Positions 53,833 to 63,530 are shown, counted from the first letter of the stretch. The stretch: DNA of 64,000 nt from Pedobacter miscanthi (GCF_003315595.1 NZ_QNQU01000002.1:310001-374000), one strand, 5' to 3'. The notes: generated by a model not told the origin, from the sequence alone. A program made the numbers and translations.

Positions 53833-56145
53833 CTACCCATCTTCTTTATCCATTAGCCTTTCAAAAATCCTGGAGTTCTCATTATCCTGCTGAGATTTTT
53901 TCTTTTTCTGTTCTATCTTCAGATTATCCAGTTTGACCTTTTCCTCTTCAGGCATCTCTACCGCCAAGTCCTCTGATCTTTTTGCAAACACCTCTAGGCG
54001 CTGAGAGACATCTACATCAAGCTCTTTTTGTAGCAATGTCAGTCGGGTATTAACATAGCTCAAATCAGAGGGCTTGAAATCTGTCAACCCCGAACTGCAG
54101 GCCTGTTCTACAAAGCTCTGAAATCGTTCGTCTTCTTTTATATGCTGCGCAGCATTTGGAACCACTGCTTTCAACCTGACCAAAAGATCAAAATCCAGCA
54201 TGTGATAAGCACCCTGCAGGTATGTCCTGATCAACTCTTCAGGCTTATAAATCAGATAGTTGTTCAGTTTTTCCACTGCGTCAACAAATGATGTACGCTC
54301 ACTTAGCGAGTTTAGCCCGGTGGCAATTAAGCCGCTTAATTTTTCTGCCAGATAAAGCTGAAAAAGTTGATCAGGGAGCATTTCAAAAATCGATGGGTCA
54401 CTCAGAATACTAATTTTACTAAACTGATCTTTATCGGTAATAAAGTAAGCAAATCCGGACTGGGTATCATATTGTGAAATTGCAGAAGAGGTTAGACTAT
54501 CATAATCAGTCGTTACTTTTTCTCTGATTATCTTAGCTATATTTTGATCAATTTCTATCTTTCCAGTTTTGAAAAACCAAGATGGAGATTTTACTTTCTC
54601 TCCTTTAACAACATATATACCTCCAAGCTGATTGAAATAGAGTGCGGATTTGATTACATCGATCAAAACCGCAGTTTCGCGTCCCAGATATCCAGTAAGA
54701 AAATCTGAAATGGATGGATTGATAAAATTCACCACCACCTGCCCCTCCTGATCCTGTTGAGTTATAATAAAGCTATTATGCAGTTCACGTATTGCCTCTG
54801 AGTAGTTAAAAGGGTTGACCACAAACCCATAAGCGTTAAAGTGGTCTCTCGAAAACTTTTTGACGGCCTCTTCTAGGAAATCGTTATAGATAGGGGTTCC
54901 AGTTGTAGCTAAGATGGCAAGAATACACCTTGAAAGCATGGATATCTGGGTCTCATAAGCCTTTTGCCAGATACTCTCTGGATTTTCAAGGGCATTCAGA
55001 AATACAGCTCCAAATTCAGAGGGTAAAGTTTGCTCCCACAATTTATTTTCCACCACCGTTTCAATAATCCTTGGGTTATAATTGCGATGATTGATTAGTT
55101 TGAGATAATATTTTTTCTCCAATAGAGCCTCACAATGTGTACGAGGAAGATCGGAAAAGTAAAGGTGGTTCACCAAAATCTTAGCTTTGATCGTACTGGA
55201 ATACTTATCCAGATCCAGCACGCATTTATTGAAATTAATGGAGTTATTTTCAAGTTCCTCGAATACTTCCTTTCCTTGGTTAAGAATATATTCTCTGGTG
55301 GTAAGGATAAGCACTTTGTCTTTGGCAGCAGCAATCTTGTGAACGAAACGTAAAAGTAGACTTCCTTCATTAATACTTGGTTTTAGCTTCAAAAAATTCT
55401 TGCCCAAAAAATCATCAAAGAAAAACACCTGTTTTCTGCCCTCTTTAAAATTACTCATCCCTTCACCTGTTGTACCAGAAATGAATACAAATTCTTGGTA
55501 ACCATTGGAGAGCAAATAATAGGAAAGTACCCTGGCTAAAGTTGTTTTACCTATTCCAGGGATGCCTGAAATAACCACATAATTGCTTTTGTTGATAATT
55601 CCCAGCGCCTCTCTAAAGCTATCGTTCTCCACATACAGATTTACCATTTTTTTGATCTTGTCAATCTCAAATGCGCTCTGGTTAATAACCTTGCTTTGAA
55701 TGATCTGCTCCAGTACTGCGGTGCTGGAAAGCCATAATTTATAATGTTGCTTTTCAATATTAGGATTATGGGTTAAAAGACTGTTGATATCCTTTCTTCC
55801 AAGGACATATTGCGCTGTAGGCATAAATTCCTTAAAGAACTGATATATCTGTTCCTTTTGATGCTTTAGCAAATCAACTGAAGTAGCCAGAATGTATTTG
55901 TCCGGCTTCTGCTTGTGCATGTTCTTCAACTCTTTGCCTAGTACTGCCCAGAGGTTATCAAAGGCTTTGTATCTCTTGCACTGTACAATTACACGCTCAC
56001 CATTTTTAGTATATCGGAAATCTATACCACCATCTGCACCATCCGCGAAACTTTCAATAAAAATGCCTGGCCTGGTTTGTAGTAGATCACGAACCAGATT
56101 TTCAAATTCAGATGGTGAGAGGTTTAGAAAGTCGTAATTTAACAT
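53833..56145 (-). CDS. Mrr-type nuclease fused to STAND NTPase (Avs-like)
   Basis: 770 residues. Residues 1-120 are an Mrr-like PD-(D/E)XK domain: LSPSEFENLVRDLL, GADGGIDFRY (D42) and VIVQCKRYK (Q55, K57). A STAND-type NTPase follows, with Walker A GIPGIGKTT (195-203), Walker B KQVFFFDDF (239-247) and the sensor-like ILTTREYIL. The remaining 400 residues are helical, probably the sensor region, ending in a charged coiled coil. Nuclease-STAND fusions (Avs-type) detect phage proteins and degrade DNA. All catalytic residues look intact. Confidence 0.8.
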   Translation of the reverse strand: MLNYDFLNLSPSEFENLVRDLLQTRPGIFIESFADGADGGIDFRYTKNGERVIVQCKRYKAFDNLWAVLGKELKNMHKQKPDKYILATSVDLLKHQKEQIYQFFKEFMPTAQYVLGRKDINSLLTHNPNIEKQHYKLWLSSTAVLEQIIQSKVINQSAFEIDKIKKMVNLYVENDSFREALGIINKSNYVVISGIPGIGKTTLARVLSYYLLSNGYQEFVFISGTTGEGMSNFKEGRKQVFFFDDFLGKNFLKLKPSINEGSLLLRFVHKIAAAKDKVLILTTREYILNQGKEVFEELENNSINFNKCVLDLDKYSSTIKAKILVNHLYFSDLPRTHCEALLEKKYYLKLINHRNYNPRIIETVVENKLWEQTLPSEFGAVFLNALENPESIWQKAYETQISMLSRCILAILATTGTPIYNDFLEEAVKKFSRDHFNAYGFVVNPFNYSEAIRELHNSFIITQQDQEGQVVVNFINPSISDFLTGYLGRETAVLIDVIKSALYFNQLGGIYVVKGEKVKSPSWFFKTGKIEIDQNIAKIIREKVTTDYDSLTSSAISQYDTQSGFAYFITDKDQFSKISILSDPSIFEMLPDQLFQLYLAEKLSGLIATGLNSLSERTSFVDAVEKLNNYLIYKPEELIRTYLQGAYHMLDFDLLVRLKAVVPNAAQHIKEDERFQSFVEQACSSGLTDFKPSDLSYVNTRLTLLQKELDVDVSQRLEVFAKRSEDLAVEMPEEEKVKLDNLKIEQKKKKSQQDNENSRIFERLMDKEDG

Positions 56146-56268
56146 AAAGCTAATGTTACAAAAAAAATCTAAATCTTCAAGCCAATAGTCATTAAAAACG
56201 ATGAGTAAATTTAAGAAGAGACTACGGCAATTTTTGCAAAAATGATGTTTCGGTAATAGGTCATAAAC

Positions 56269-56841
56269 CTACCCATACCTCCTCAGACTATCATCCTTGA
56301 TCCCTAAAAAACTGGCAATATCCCTCCGCTTGGCGATACCAAACAGTCCTTTGCTTTGCGTGATGAACTTCCTGAACCTCTCCGCTGCTTTCAATGTTAG
56401 CAGATCAGAGGCATGTGCCAGCCGCAATCCATCATAATAATCCCTGATCTTTTCCACCAGCACCGGCACTTCCCCAAACCCGTTGCGCAATTCCATAAAT
56501 TTTTCATAACTGATCTCAATCAGCAACGCATCATCAATGAGCTCAATATCATTTATTGCCGTCCCTTGCGAAAAGAAACCCGGATAGGCGTACACAAAAT
56601 CACCTTCCCCCCAGAACCAGCTCGTCCTTCCTATCCCAGCATCATAACTGGTTTCCTTCGCAAAACCCTTCAGGATATACCAAACCCTGGTCGGTTTCTG
56701 TCCCCTGTACAATAACAATTTCCCTTTTTCTTCATGGATAAACCCTAAGAGTGGTTTCATCAAGGCGATAAAACCAGGCGATATCGCATGGAAATGCAGC
56801 ACCCTGTCAAGCATGTGCTGATAATATACATTGGAGAGCAT
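56269..56841 (-). CDS. Crp/Fnr-family regulator
   Basis: 190 residues. The beta-roll (about 20-110, GKLLLYRGQKPTRVWYILKG) is followed by a helix and a C-terminal DNA-binding region, RRDIASFLGIKDDSLRRYG, that ends abruptly. The winged part after the recognition helix is shorter than usual by several residues. It lies behind the STAND gene's promoter side and ahead of a hairpin-rich spacer. Target unknown. Confidence 0.8.
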   Translation of the reverse strand: MLSNVYYQHMLDRVLHFHAISPGFIALMKPLLGFIHEEKGKLLLYRGQKPTRVWYILKGFAKETSYDAGIGRTSWFWGEGDFVYAYPGFFSQGTAINDIELIDDALLIEISYEKFMELRNGFGEVPVLVEKIRDYYDGLRLAHASDLLTLKAAERFRKFITQSKGLFGIAKRRDIASFLGIKDDSLRRYG

Positions 56842-56897
56842 AAATCGGTAGATGTCGGTTCTCCGGAACCATAAAAACCCTTTTCAACTGTGCCCGA

Positions 56898-56924
56898 AAA
56901 AGGGAACCGTTAAAGTTCCCTTTT
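56898..56924. terminator. bidirectional-looking terminator hairpin
   Basis: 10-bp stem AAAAGGGAAC / GTTCCCTTTT with a 7-nt loop and T-runs in either direction. It lies 57 bp upstream of the Crp-type start, so it stops transcripts arriving from the right. Confidence 0.65.
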
Positions 56925-58231
56925 CTGTATCCCGGTTTCCCCGGAGGATAAGAACGAAAGTTGGAAAGAATCGGTTAAAAACTAAACAATAATTTCTCAA
57001 CTTCCAAAGTACTGCTCCAGCGACAATCCGTTTTTCACTATCATGAAAAATCGGTTCACAGAATTGCCCCAAAACATTAAAAGCAAGCATACCATACCGG
57101 GCAGTACCAGGCATAAAGACAAACAAACACTAATAATGGTGCTAAACAAACAGGAACCCGGTAAATACACCAGGCAAAAAAAGAAAAGATAAACATCATC
57201 TAAAAAACAGCTGGCCCCAAAAATAAAGCAGGGCACCTTTATCCAAAGCCTGCCCTGCTAATCATAACTATTCCTCTTTCTATGAAAAGTCCTTTTATCC
57301 CTCAAAAGGCAGCTCAGTTCCAATAAGGGTACAGGGCGTCACTAAAACCCTGTACCTTAAACCAAAATGGCCTCGCGCCACCTAAACTGATGCCACCTAT
57401 GAAGAAAATATAGCCTCTTATCATCCAGGGCTTCAATACCCGGAAAAAAACCAATTTTAAAGCTTGATCGGCAATAATAAAACCACACCCCAAATCCCCA
57501 TCAAGGACCAAAAAAGCACAGGCCCCGGTCAAGGGATACCTGTACCTGTTAAAACCACTGACGGGAGGTTCAGTTCCCCTGGCTCCGGCGATGCGAATAA
57601 AACAAATACGATGAAACATATTTTGCCGGGACCAGTTGCCCGGGCCTGGCTGGCGCTCCCTCCGACCAGGCCCGTGCTGCAATATTCCGAAATTATCAGC
57701 AATCCGTGACAGAGATGCAATCACTTCGGTAAATCGGGCTGTAAATCAGGGGCCGGACAATCAAATATTCTGTTGAAAGCTTTTGTAGCTTTAAAACAGC
57801 TAGTAAAATTTTGTTTGCCAGCGATTAGATTGAGAAGTTTTCTAGCGGCGACGCCTGGCCAGCGCAAAACGTAATAGTGGTTGAGCCCTACTGCCTGCAT
57901 GATACTCTATAAAACGATCTTGTTCCCGACTGACTGCTACGCCACATTAATTCACGACCCTGCCCCTATGCGTCCATTTGCCACGCAGGGAGTAAAAGGT
58001 TCCGATATCGCTGCAGGAATACCACCACATGTGTATCCCGTAGTTTGCAGCCTCCTTGATCCTCCGCCGGCCCTTGTTCTTTATACGCATGTGCACAAAA
58101 TACGCTACGCAGATTGGACCCGTTTACGGTTTACCATAATCAGCCTGCCCAACTTCCCACCCCTACCACAAATGCCTCAGCATCCGGCCCCCGACCAGGC
58201 AAAGAAAAAAATACACATGATCATCCCAGGA
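56925..58231. other. 1.3-kb hairpin-rich stretch without a convincing gene
   Basis: Strong stems occur at 57227-57259, 57328-57356 (GGTACAGGG / CCCTGTACC) and 57641-57674 (CGGGCCTGG / CCAGGCCCG). A 136-codon minus-strand frame (57314-57724) ends inside one of the hairpins and lacks family resemblance. A 123-codon plus-strand frame near 57881 also looks random. The region may encode structured RNA or be element debris. Confidence 0.45.
57218..57259 (-). terminator. leftward intrinsic terminator without an assigned gene
   Basis: 8-bp stem AGCAGGGC / GCCCTGCT with a 17-nt loop, followed on the minus strand by TTTATTTTT. Something to its right is probably transcribed leftward. Confidence 0.6.
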
Positions 58232-58699
58232 TCAAAACGGCACTGCTGTTGAATGCTTGGCCTGCGCGAGTACCATTGAAGAGCTCACCTGCCCGATATT
58301 GGGCAACCTGTCCAGCTTCTGCCTCAAAAAGGCATTGTAACTCTGCAGGCTGCTGGTCACCACCTTCAATATAAAATCATCTTCACCCGTAGTATGGCAA
58401 CATTCCAGTACCTCGGGATACGAGGCGACTGCTGCCTGGAACTCTTCCAAAGCTGCCCCGGAATGGTCCAGTAAACGGATGTGGACATAAGCCATCATAC
58501 AATCTCGAAGTAGTTCATAATCCAGCAGGGCTACATAACCGCGGATATAGCCAAGCCGTTCGAGTCTTTTGATCCGCTCGATGATGGGCGATTTACTTTT
58601 GTGCAAGCGCCTGCCAATTTCGTTATAAGTCAGTCTTGCTTCCTTTTGCAGGAGCTTTAATATGGCAAGGTCGGTTTGGTCTGGATAATAGGATTCCAT
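58232..58699 (-). CDS. Lrp/AsnC-family regulator
   Basis: 155 residues. The N-terminal helix-turn-helix reads LAILKLLQKEARLTYNEIGR and RLHKSKSPIIERIKRLE; the C-terminal RAM domain includes the GEDDFILKV ligand-binding loop. Lrp/AsnC proteins sense amino acids and form octamers. Length is normal. It stands alone; the candidate small RNA and the tandem repeat lie upstream of it. Confidence 0.92.
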   Translation of the reverse strand: MESYYPDQTDLAILKLLQKEARLTYNEIGRRLHKSKSPIIERIKRLERLGYIRGYVALLDYELLRDCMMAYVHIRLLDHSGAALEEFQAAVASYPEVLECCHTTGEDDFILKVVTSSLQSYNAFLRQKLDRLPNIGQVSSSMVLAQAKHSTAVPF

Positions 58700-58982
58700 T
58701 ATAGCTGATTTGGCTAGTTAAATTAATAAACATGTTCATCCGTTATAATGAGCAGCAATTATATTGTATTCGATCCCTTATTTGCAAATCCTATCCGGCC
58801 ATGAGGCCAGGTAAAACCAGGTCATATAAAATTTAATTTCAACGGTTTTAAAACAGGTCGTCCGGCAGGAAATTTTATTCTGAAACATCATCATAAATCC
58901 GCCCAATTTACCAAAGATCAACATCCATATTTTTTGCTACTCAAAACTCCCCAGATTTGCACCAGAGAACAATCCGTAAGGC

Positions 58983-59093
58983 TGTAGCCATAAAGCCCGG
59001 ATAAAGATTTTGGCTGGGTAGAAGCAGCCAGGTTTTAGTTTAGTAAGAGTAGTTATAATTAGTTGGAGCCGGTCTTTGCCCGGCTCCTTTTTT
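58983..59093 (+). ncRNA. candidate small RNA ending in a terminator
   Basis: A 110-bp stretch with a hairpin (GGCTG-GGTAGAAG-CAGCC) and a strong 3' terminator at 59065-59093. No ORF precedes the terminator, and neighbouring genes point away or converge. No known RNA family was recognised. Confidence 0.4.
59065..59093 (+). terminator. rightward intrinsic terminator
   Basis: 8-bp GC-rich stem GGAGCCGG / CCGGCTCC, 7-nt loop, then six T. Its transcript has no protein gene. Confidence 0.8.
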
Positions 59094-59125
59094 CCCTTTA
59101 CCGGAATAACATTCAATAGCTAAAC

Positions 59126-59267
59126 AAACTGCTTAGGACCAGAAACCAGGCCCTCACCAGGACAAAGAATAAAAACCTGACAAAAAAACTGTACACAAAC
59201 TGATTAGGACCAGGAACCAGGCCCTCACCAGGCCAAAGAATGAAAAATCTGACAAAAAAACTGCACA
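59126..59267. repeat. 71-bp direct tandem repeat, two copies
   Basis: Copies at 59126-59196 and 59197-59267 share AAACTG-TTAGGACCAG, CCAGGCCCTCACCAGG, CAAAGAAT and CTGACAAAAAAACTG with few differences. The remaining spacer 59268-59412 shows nothing else. Confidence 0.8.
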
Positions 59268-59412
59268 TAAAACCCTTGACCGCTTTGCCAGTCTACACAA
59301 CAAAATTGCGGAACAGGGATCAGGATAGGTCTAGCACACATTTCTTCAACTAGCTACCGCATAAAGGGAATCTTTCCTGTATCCCCATTAAAAAGAGTGC
59401 TGGAATGCATTG

Positions 59413-61152
59413 TTATCTTATCAATAAGCGGTAAATATTGCTATTGGTCTGGTCTGTCGTATTGGGCACATGGCGGTCAACCCCCAGTCCAACATAAAGC
59501 TGGTCATTCATCGATAGCAAAAAACCACCCGTCTGGCTCGCCCAAGCCGTATAAAATCCTGGGGGACTTGCCGGGTTCCACTTATCAGCGGCTGTATCGT
59601 AAACTGCCGATAGCGATGAATAGATTACAGAATATTGGCCATCTCCTCCACCATACGCATATAACTTCCCTTTGTGGCTTGCCAGGTTCGGCAAAAACAC
59701 CCCAACGCCCGGTACCCAGTTTTTCCTGACCAGCGTTTTACGTTCCATGTCTATCTGCGAAAACTCATTCCTGGTCACATCACCCGTCCCTAGCTGGTAA
59801 ACGGTTTTGGAAATGAGCAGATACGCCTTTCCATCATTAATTATCGCCTGGTGTACCATGGTATCTTCATCATCAGGAAGGTCCATAAACTTCCTCCAGC
59901 TTTTATCCTCCGGATTGTACACGTCCATTTCATAACTGATAGTGCCACTTTTATACACGTTGACAATACAATACATCTTTCCCTGCTGGATAAAACAATC
60001 GCCAAATACCACGGTCCTGATTTTAAGCGGATCTGCGGTGCTGAACACCACATTTTTGGTCCACAAGCTGCTGGCAGGGTCAAACGACCAGATAACCTCT
60101 CTATACATAAACGGATACCTGTTGCCATCATTTTCTGTTGAGGGTGCAAAGTAAATGATCCCATTCAAATGCTGTGCGGCATGGTGGTTCGAAAGACGTG
60201 ACTCCGGGGGAGCGGGAAGTTTTGTCCAGACCTTTGATATCGGGGACCATTTGTAGAACCTGGCATTGGAAGGAAGCCCCTGCTCTGACCATGGATTATA
60301 ATAAGTGTAAAGTTCATTATTATAAACAAAGTAGTCGCCATAACTGTTATTGGCCACGGGATGGGATACCCTGTCAAACAATCCGCCATCAATAATGATA
60401 ATTTCAGTTGTGGATACCAGTTTACCCTGGTCATAAAAATCAACCCTGGCCGGCCCTAATGATATGGTTTCAGGCACATCATATATCAGCTGGGTGAGTT
60501 CTGTCGGCATCAGGGAATTGGAGGTTTTACCAAGCGGGACTTCAGCACCGTTGATGGTTACCTTATAACGCCCAAAACTAAGCCCCTTTTTTGGGGTGAG
60601 GACGCAAAATGAATTATCGAAAGTACCATACTGCCCTTTTTCATAATTGATCAGCAGCTCACTTCCATAATTATTATCGATGGCCAGTCCACGCATCACA
60701 TATTTATTGCGGACATGAAAATCTTCTATATCATGCCGGTAAATCTTGGAATAAACGCGTTTCCCCGCACTGTCCCTGTAATAGAGTTTATACCAGACCC
60801 GGTAATTGGGTATAGGGGCATCAAGTTTGATATAAGATACGTATCCGCCACTCAGTTTGGAGCCTGCAGCACTCTTGCCCTGATCGGATACCAAGGAAAG
60901 CGAATCGGTGTTATAGAAAATGCCTGTTTCGGTTTCCGGTACCAAAAGTTTATACTTCACAAAAATGCTGACCAGGTCGGTTGTCTGGGAATAAACCTCA
61001 GTTTCAAAAACCGGGGCGGCAACCGTATCGGTCGGTGATATCGGGCCGGGATCCGGATGATCCGCCTTTTTGCAGCCCATAATGTACAATATAAGCAATA
61101 AAAAAACCACCTGCGGAAAGCAGGGCTTAAAGAAAGAGCGTTTATTCATCAT
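59413..61152 (-). CDS. surface lipoprotein with IPT-like and kelch-type propeller domains
   Basis: 579 residues. Signal with lipobox YIMGC followed by KK, then a Pro/Asp linker. Residues 50-155 look like a fibronectin-type fold, about 155-260 an IPT/TIG-like strand set ending STTEIIII, and 265-579 a kelch-like propeller (YNNELYTYY, LNGIIYFAPS, DGKAYLLISK, KGKLYAYGGG). Such proteins sit on the outer membrane and bind polymers or partner receptors. No adjacent SusC/D pair was seen. Confidence 0.75.
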   Translation of the reverse strand: MMNKRSFFKPCFPQVVFLLLILYIMGCKKADHPDPGPISPTDTVAAPVFETEVYSQTTDLVSIFVKYKLLVPETETGIFYNTDSLSLVSDQGKSAAGSKLSGGYVSYIKLDAPIPNYRVWYKLYYRDSAGKRVYSKIYRHDIEDFHVRNKYVMRGLAIDNNYGSELLINYEKGQYGTFDNSFCVLTPKKGLSFGRYKVTINGAEVPLGKTSNSLMPTELTQLIYDVPETISLGPARVDFYDQGKLVSTTEIIIIDGGLFDRVSHPVANNSYGDYFVYNNELYTYYNPWSEQGLPSNARFYKWSPISKVWTKLPAPPESRLSNHHAAQHLNGIIYFAPSTENDGNRYPFMYREVIWSFDPASSLWTKNVVFSTADPLKIRTVVFGDCFIQQGKMYCIVNVYKSGTISYEMDVYNPEDKSWRKFMDLPDDEDTMVHQAIINDGKAYLLISKTVYQLGTGDVTRNEFSQIDMERKTLVRKNWVPGVGVFLPNLASHKGKLYAYGGGDGQYSVIYSSLSAVYDTAADKWNPASPPGFYTAWASQTGGFLLSMNDQLYVGLGVDRHVPNTTDQTNSNIYRLLIR

Positions 61153-61336
61153 AAAAAAACAAGGTGCGTTAAATCCTGGTTTCCTAAAACCAAAAGCAGG
61201 ATCTTCAAAGATTGGAAATTTATACAGACTTTTATTAAACCATTGACTTCGATCCTAAATCAGTGTAAGGAAAAAGTCTGGTGGCGCCATATAAAGACCC
61301 GGCAAAACACCCGGCAGAAAAACGGAAGGAAAAATA

Positions 61337-62301
61337 TTATACGTTAGCAATCATACCCCGCCTGGCCAAATTCTCCAGCATATCCTCTACCATATCCTCC
61401 AGATCAAACCTCGCCATCCATCCCCAATCCGCCCTTGCGTCATGATCATCGATCGAATCCGGCCAACTGTCTGCAATCTGCTGCCTAAAGTCCGGAAGAT
61501 AGTCCAGCCTGAACCCTTCGATATGCTTCCCTATTTCTTCTCCCAGCGCCTCGGGCGTAAAGCTCATTCCTGAAAGATTATAGGACGTCCTCACCTTTAT
61601 TTTTTCCGCTGGAGCCTCCATCAGCTCCAGGGTTGCCCTGATTGCATCGGACATATACATCATCGGAAGGGCTGTTCCCGGCTTCAAAAAACAAAGGTAA
61701 TTCCTTTCGCTAAGTGCTTTATGAAGATATCGACGGCATAATCCGTAGTCCCGCCACCGGGGGGCGATTTATAACTGATCAGCCCGGGGTAACGCAGGCT
61801 CCTGACATCCAATCCAAATTTATCAAAGTAATACTGGCACCAATATTCCCCTGCTGCCTTGCTGATCCCATATACCGTTGATGGCGTACTGGCATTGGCC
61901 TGGGGGCTGAGCAGCTTTGGCGCGTTGGGCCCGAATACAGCTATGCTGCTTGGCCAGAATACTTTTTGCATGCCACATTTCACCGCTACATCCAACACGT
62001 TTAGCAGGCCGTCCATATTCAGCTGCCAGGCTACAGCTGGTTCTTTCTCGCCATTAGCCGAAAGCATAGCTGCGAGCAGGTAGATTTGGGTGAAGCCTTC
62101 TTCCCCGCAGAGCATCAATAACGCAGATTTGTTAAGCACATCCAGTTTCACATAAGGATGCATTTCCCCTGAAACCTTAGTGCGTTCCCTGATATCCGCA
62201 GCCACCACCTGATCACGTCCATATTTTGTCCTTAATGCCCCGGTTAGCTCTGATCCGATCTGCCCGCAGGCGCCGATCAATAATATCTTGGTCTTTTTCA
62301 T
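61337..62301 (-). pseudogene. frameshifted threonine-3-dehydrogenase-like SDR gene
   Basis: The 5' part (62301 to 61684) encodes LLIGACGQIGSELTGAL (Rossmann), a YGISKAAGEYWCQYYF catalytic Tyr-Lys block and PGLISYKSPPGGGTTDYAVD, then stops after GITFVF. The 3' part resumes in another frame as LKPGTALPMMYMSDAIRATL and runs to 61337. One T missing from a six-T run near 61690 would explain the break. Together they make about 320 residues, the normal length of SDR-type L-threonine dehydrogenases. Either a true mutation or a sequencing error. Confidence 0.75.
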
Positions 62302-62307
62302 ATCGTC

Positions 62308-62439
62308 CTATAACCAGTGTACATCATCATCCCGCAGTTCATCTTTCCCTTTTGGCAATCTTTTTTTTCGCAGGATGAGCCCTGCCGATAGCGCCAGGAC
62401 GAAGAGCACCCCGCCATGGACCATGATGTCATTAGTCAT
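62308..62439 (-). CDS. 43-residue membrane peptide before the dehydrogenase gene
   Basis: ATG at 62439, then a hydrophobic helix (MVHGGVLFVLALSAGLILRK), a basic stop-transfer and an acidic tail ending DDDVHWL. It ends 6 bp before the dehydrogenase start, so they are probably one transcript. Too short to classify. Confidence 0.5.
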   Translation of the reverse strand: MTNDIMVHGGVLFVLALSAGLILRKKRLPKGKDELRDDDVHWL

Positions 62440-62443
62440 TATT

Positions 62444-62677
62444 TTATTGTTGTTTTATATTGCTTTTACGTTTGGTAAAAAACGCTAACCATAAATAGCT
62501 AAGTTTTAATCCCAAAATCTGAATTGTGATTTTCATGTCCCATTTCTTTTCCGATGTCTGATATCTGTCCGGTGCGTGCTTCCAAAAAAAAGGTCCTCTA
62601 AGGGATAAGAGCCTAACCCAGAAAAACAGCGCAAGAATGAGCACGCTGTCCAGCGCCACATCCCATACATCAGCCAT
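62444..62677 (-). CDS. small hypothetical membrane-associated protein
   Basis: 77 residues with two hydrophobic stretches (DSVLILALFFWVRLLSL and ITIQILGLKLSYLWLAFF) and a basic end. It overlaps the end of the sigma-factor gene by 8 bp and ends 4 bp before the next small gene, so it is plausibly in that operon. No family was recognised. Confidence 0.45.
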   Translation of the reverse strand: MADVWDVALDSVLILALFFWVRLLSLRGPFFWKHAPDRYQTSEKKWDMKITIQILGLKLSYLWLAFFTKRKSNIKQQ

Positions 62678-63530
62678 TCATGATCCTGCCTGCACTGACC
62701 AGTTCCCTTAACTTTTTGATTGCCCCTTTCTCGATCTGCTTGATCCTTTCCGATGTAAGCCCGCAGTTGTCTGCAATAACCCCATAACTGGCTTCCATCG
62801 GGCAGTTGATCCCATAAAGTCCTTCGATCACCTTCCTTTCTTTTATATTTAAGGCGGCAAGTAGCCTTCCTGTTAGCAGTGCGCGGTCATTGATATCCGA
62901 AAGGTAATCCGTTGGCATCACGCTTTCATCCTCAATTATATCGCAAAGTTGCCGCTCACCCATATCCATGCCATGGGGCTGGTAGATGGAGAGCGGTATA
63001 CGGTCCAGGTTCAACTGTTCAGCCAACTGCCGCACGGGAACATCCGCAGCTTCTGCCAGTTCTTCAACTGTCGCGGCGCGTTCCAGGTGCTGCTCCAGCT
63101 CGCCCATCTTCTGCTGGGCTACGGTGATATTGCGCACCTGGTTCATCGGCAGCCGCACCATCCTGGAATACTCACCAAGCGCGAGCAGCATGGCCTGCCT
63201 GATCCAGTAAACGGCATAACTGATGAATTTGAAACCCAAGGTTTCATCAAACTTTCCGGCAGCCGTAATCAATCCCAAGTTCCCTTCATTGATCAAATCC
63301 CCTAAAGGCAGTCCCATATGTTCGTACTTTTTAGCACAACTCACCACAAACCTCAGGTTTCCCCTTACCAGCCGCTCTACCGCGGAACGATCCCCTTCCC
63401 TGATACGCTTGCAAAGCAATACCTCTTCCTCTTCACTGAGCAGGTCGATCTTTGCCAGATCAGCAAAATACAGGTTAAGTGAATGAAATTCACGAGTGGT
63501 AAAAGATACGTCGATGCGCAGGGCTTTCAT
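62670..63530 (-). CDS. sigma-70 family RNA polymerase sigma factor (RpoD/SigA-like)
   Basis: 286 residues from the ATG at 63530; an ATG at 63548 is also possible. Regions 1.2 (NLYFADLAKIDLLSEEEEV), 2 (RLVRGNLRFVVSCAKKY, GLPLGDLINEGNLGLI, FKFISYAVYWIRQAM), 3 and 4 (GVIADNCGLTSERIKQIEKG) are all present. The layout matches the short group-1-like sigma factors of Bacteroidota. The sequence differs from the standard RpoD start, so it may be a second, alternative copy. Small genes follow it in overlap. Confidence 0.9.
   Translation of the reverse strand: MKALRIDVSFTTREFHSLNLYFADLAKIDLLSEEEEVLLCKRIREGDRSAVERLVRGNLRFVVSCAKKYEHMGLPLGDLINEGNLGLITAAGKFDETLGFKFISYAVYWIRQAMLLALGEYSRMVRLPMNQVRNITVAQQKMGELEQHLERAATVEELAEAADVPVRQLAEQLNLDRIPLSIYQPHGMDMGERQLCDIIEDESVMPTDYLSDINDRALLTGRLLAALNIKERKVIEGLYGINCPMEASYGVIADNCGLTSERIKQIEKGAIKKLRELVSAGRIMNG

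Noticed and set aside
57314..57724. 136-codon minus-strand frame in the hairpin-rich spacer
   Set aside because: Its end lies inside a perfect hairpin, composition is irregular and no family resemblance exists; kept only as possible RNA region.
57881..58252. 123-codon plus-strand frame
   Set aside because: Pro/His-rich random-looking product that overlaps the end of the Lrp/AsnC gene.
59126..59267. Tandem repeat considered as a CRISPR array
   Set aside because: Only two 71-bp contiguous copies with no spacers and no cas genes.
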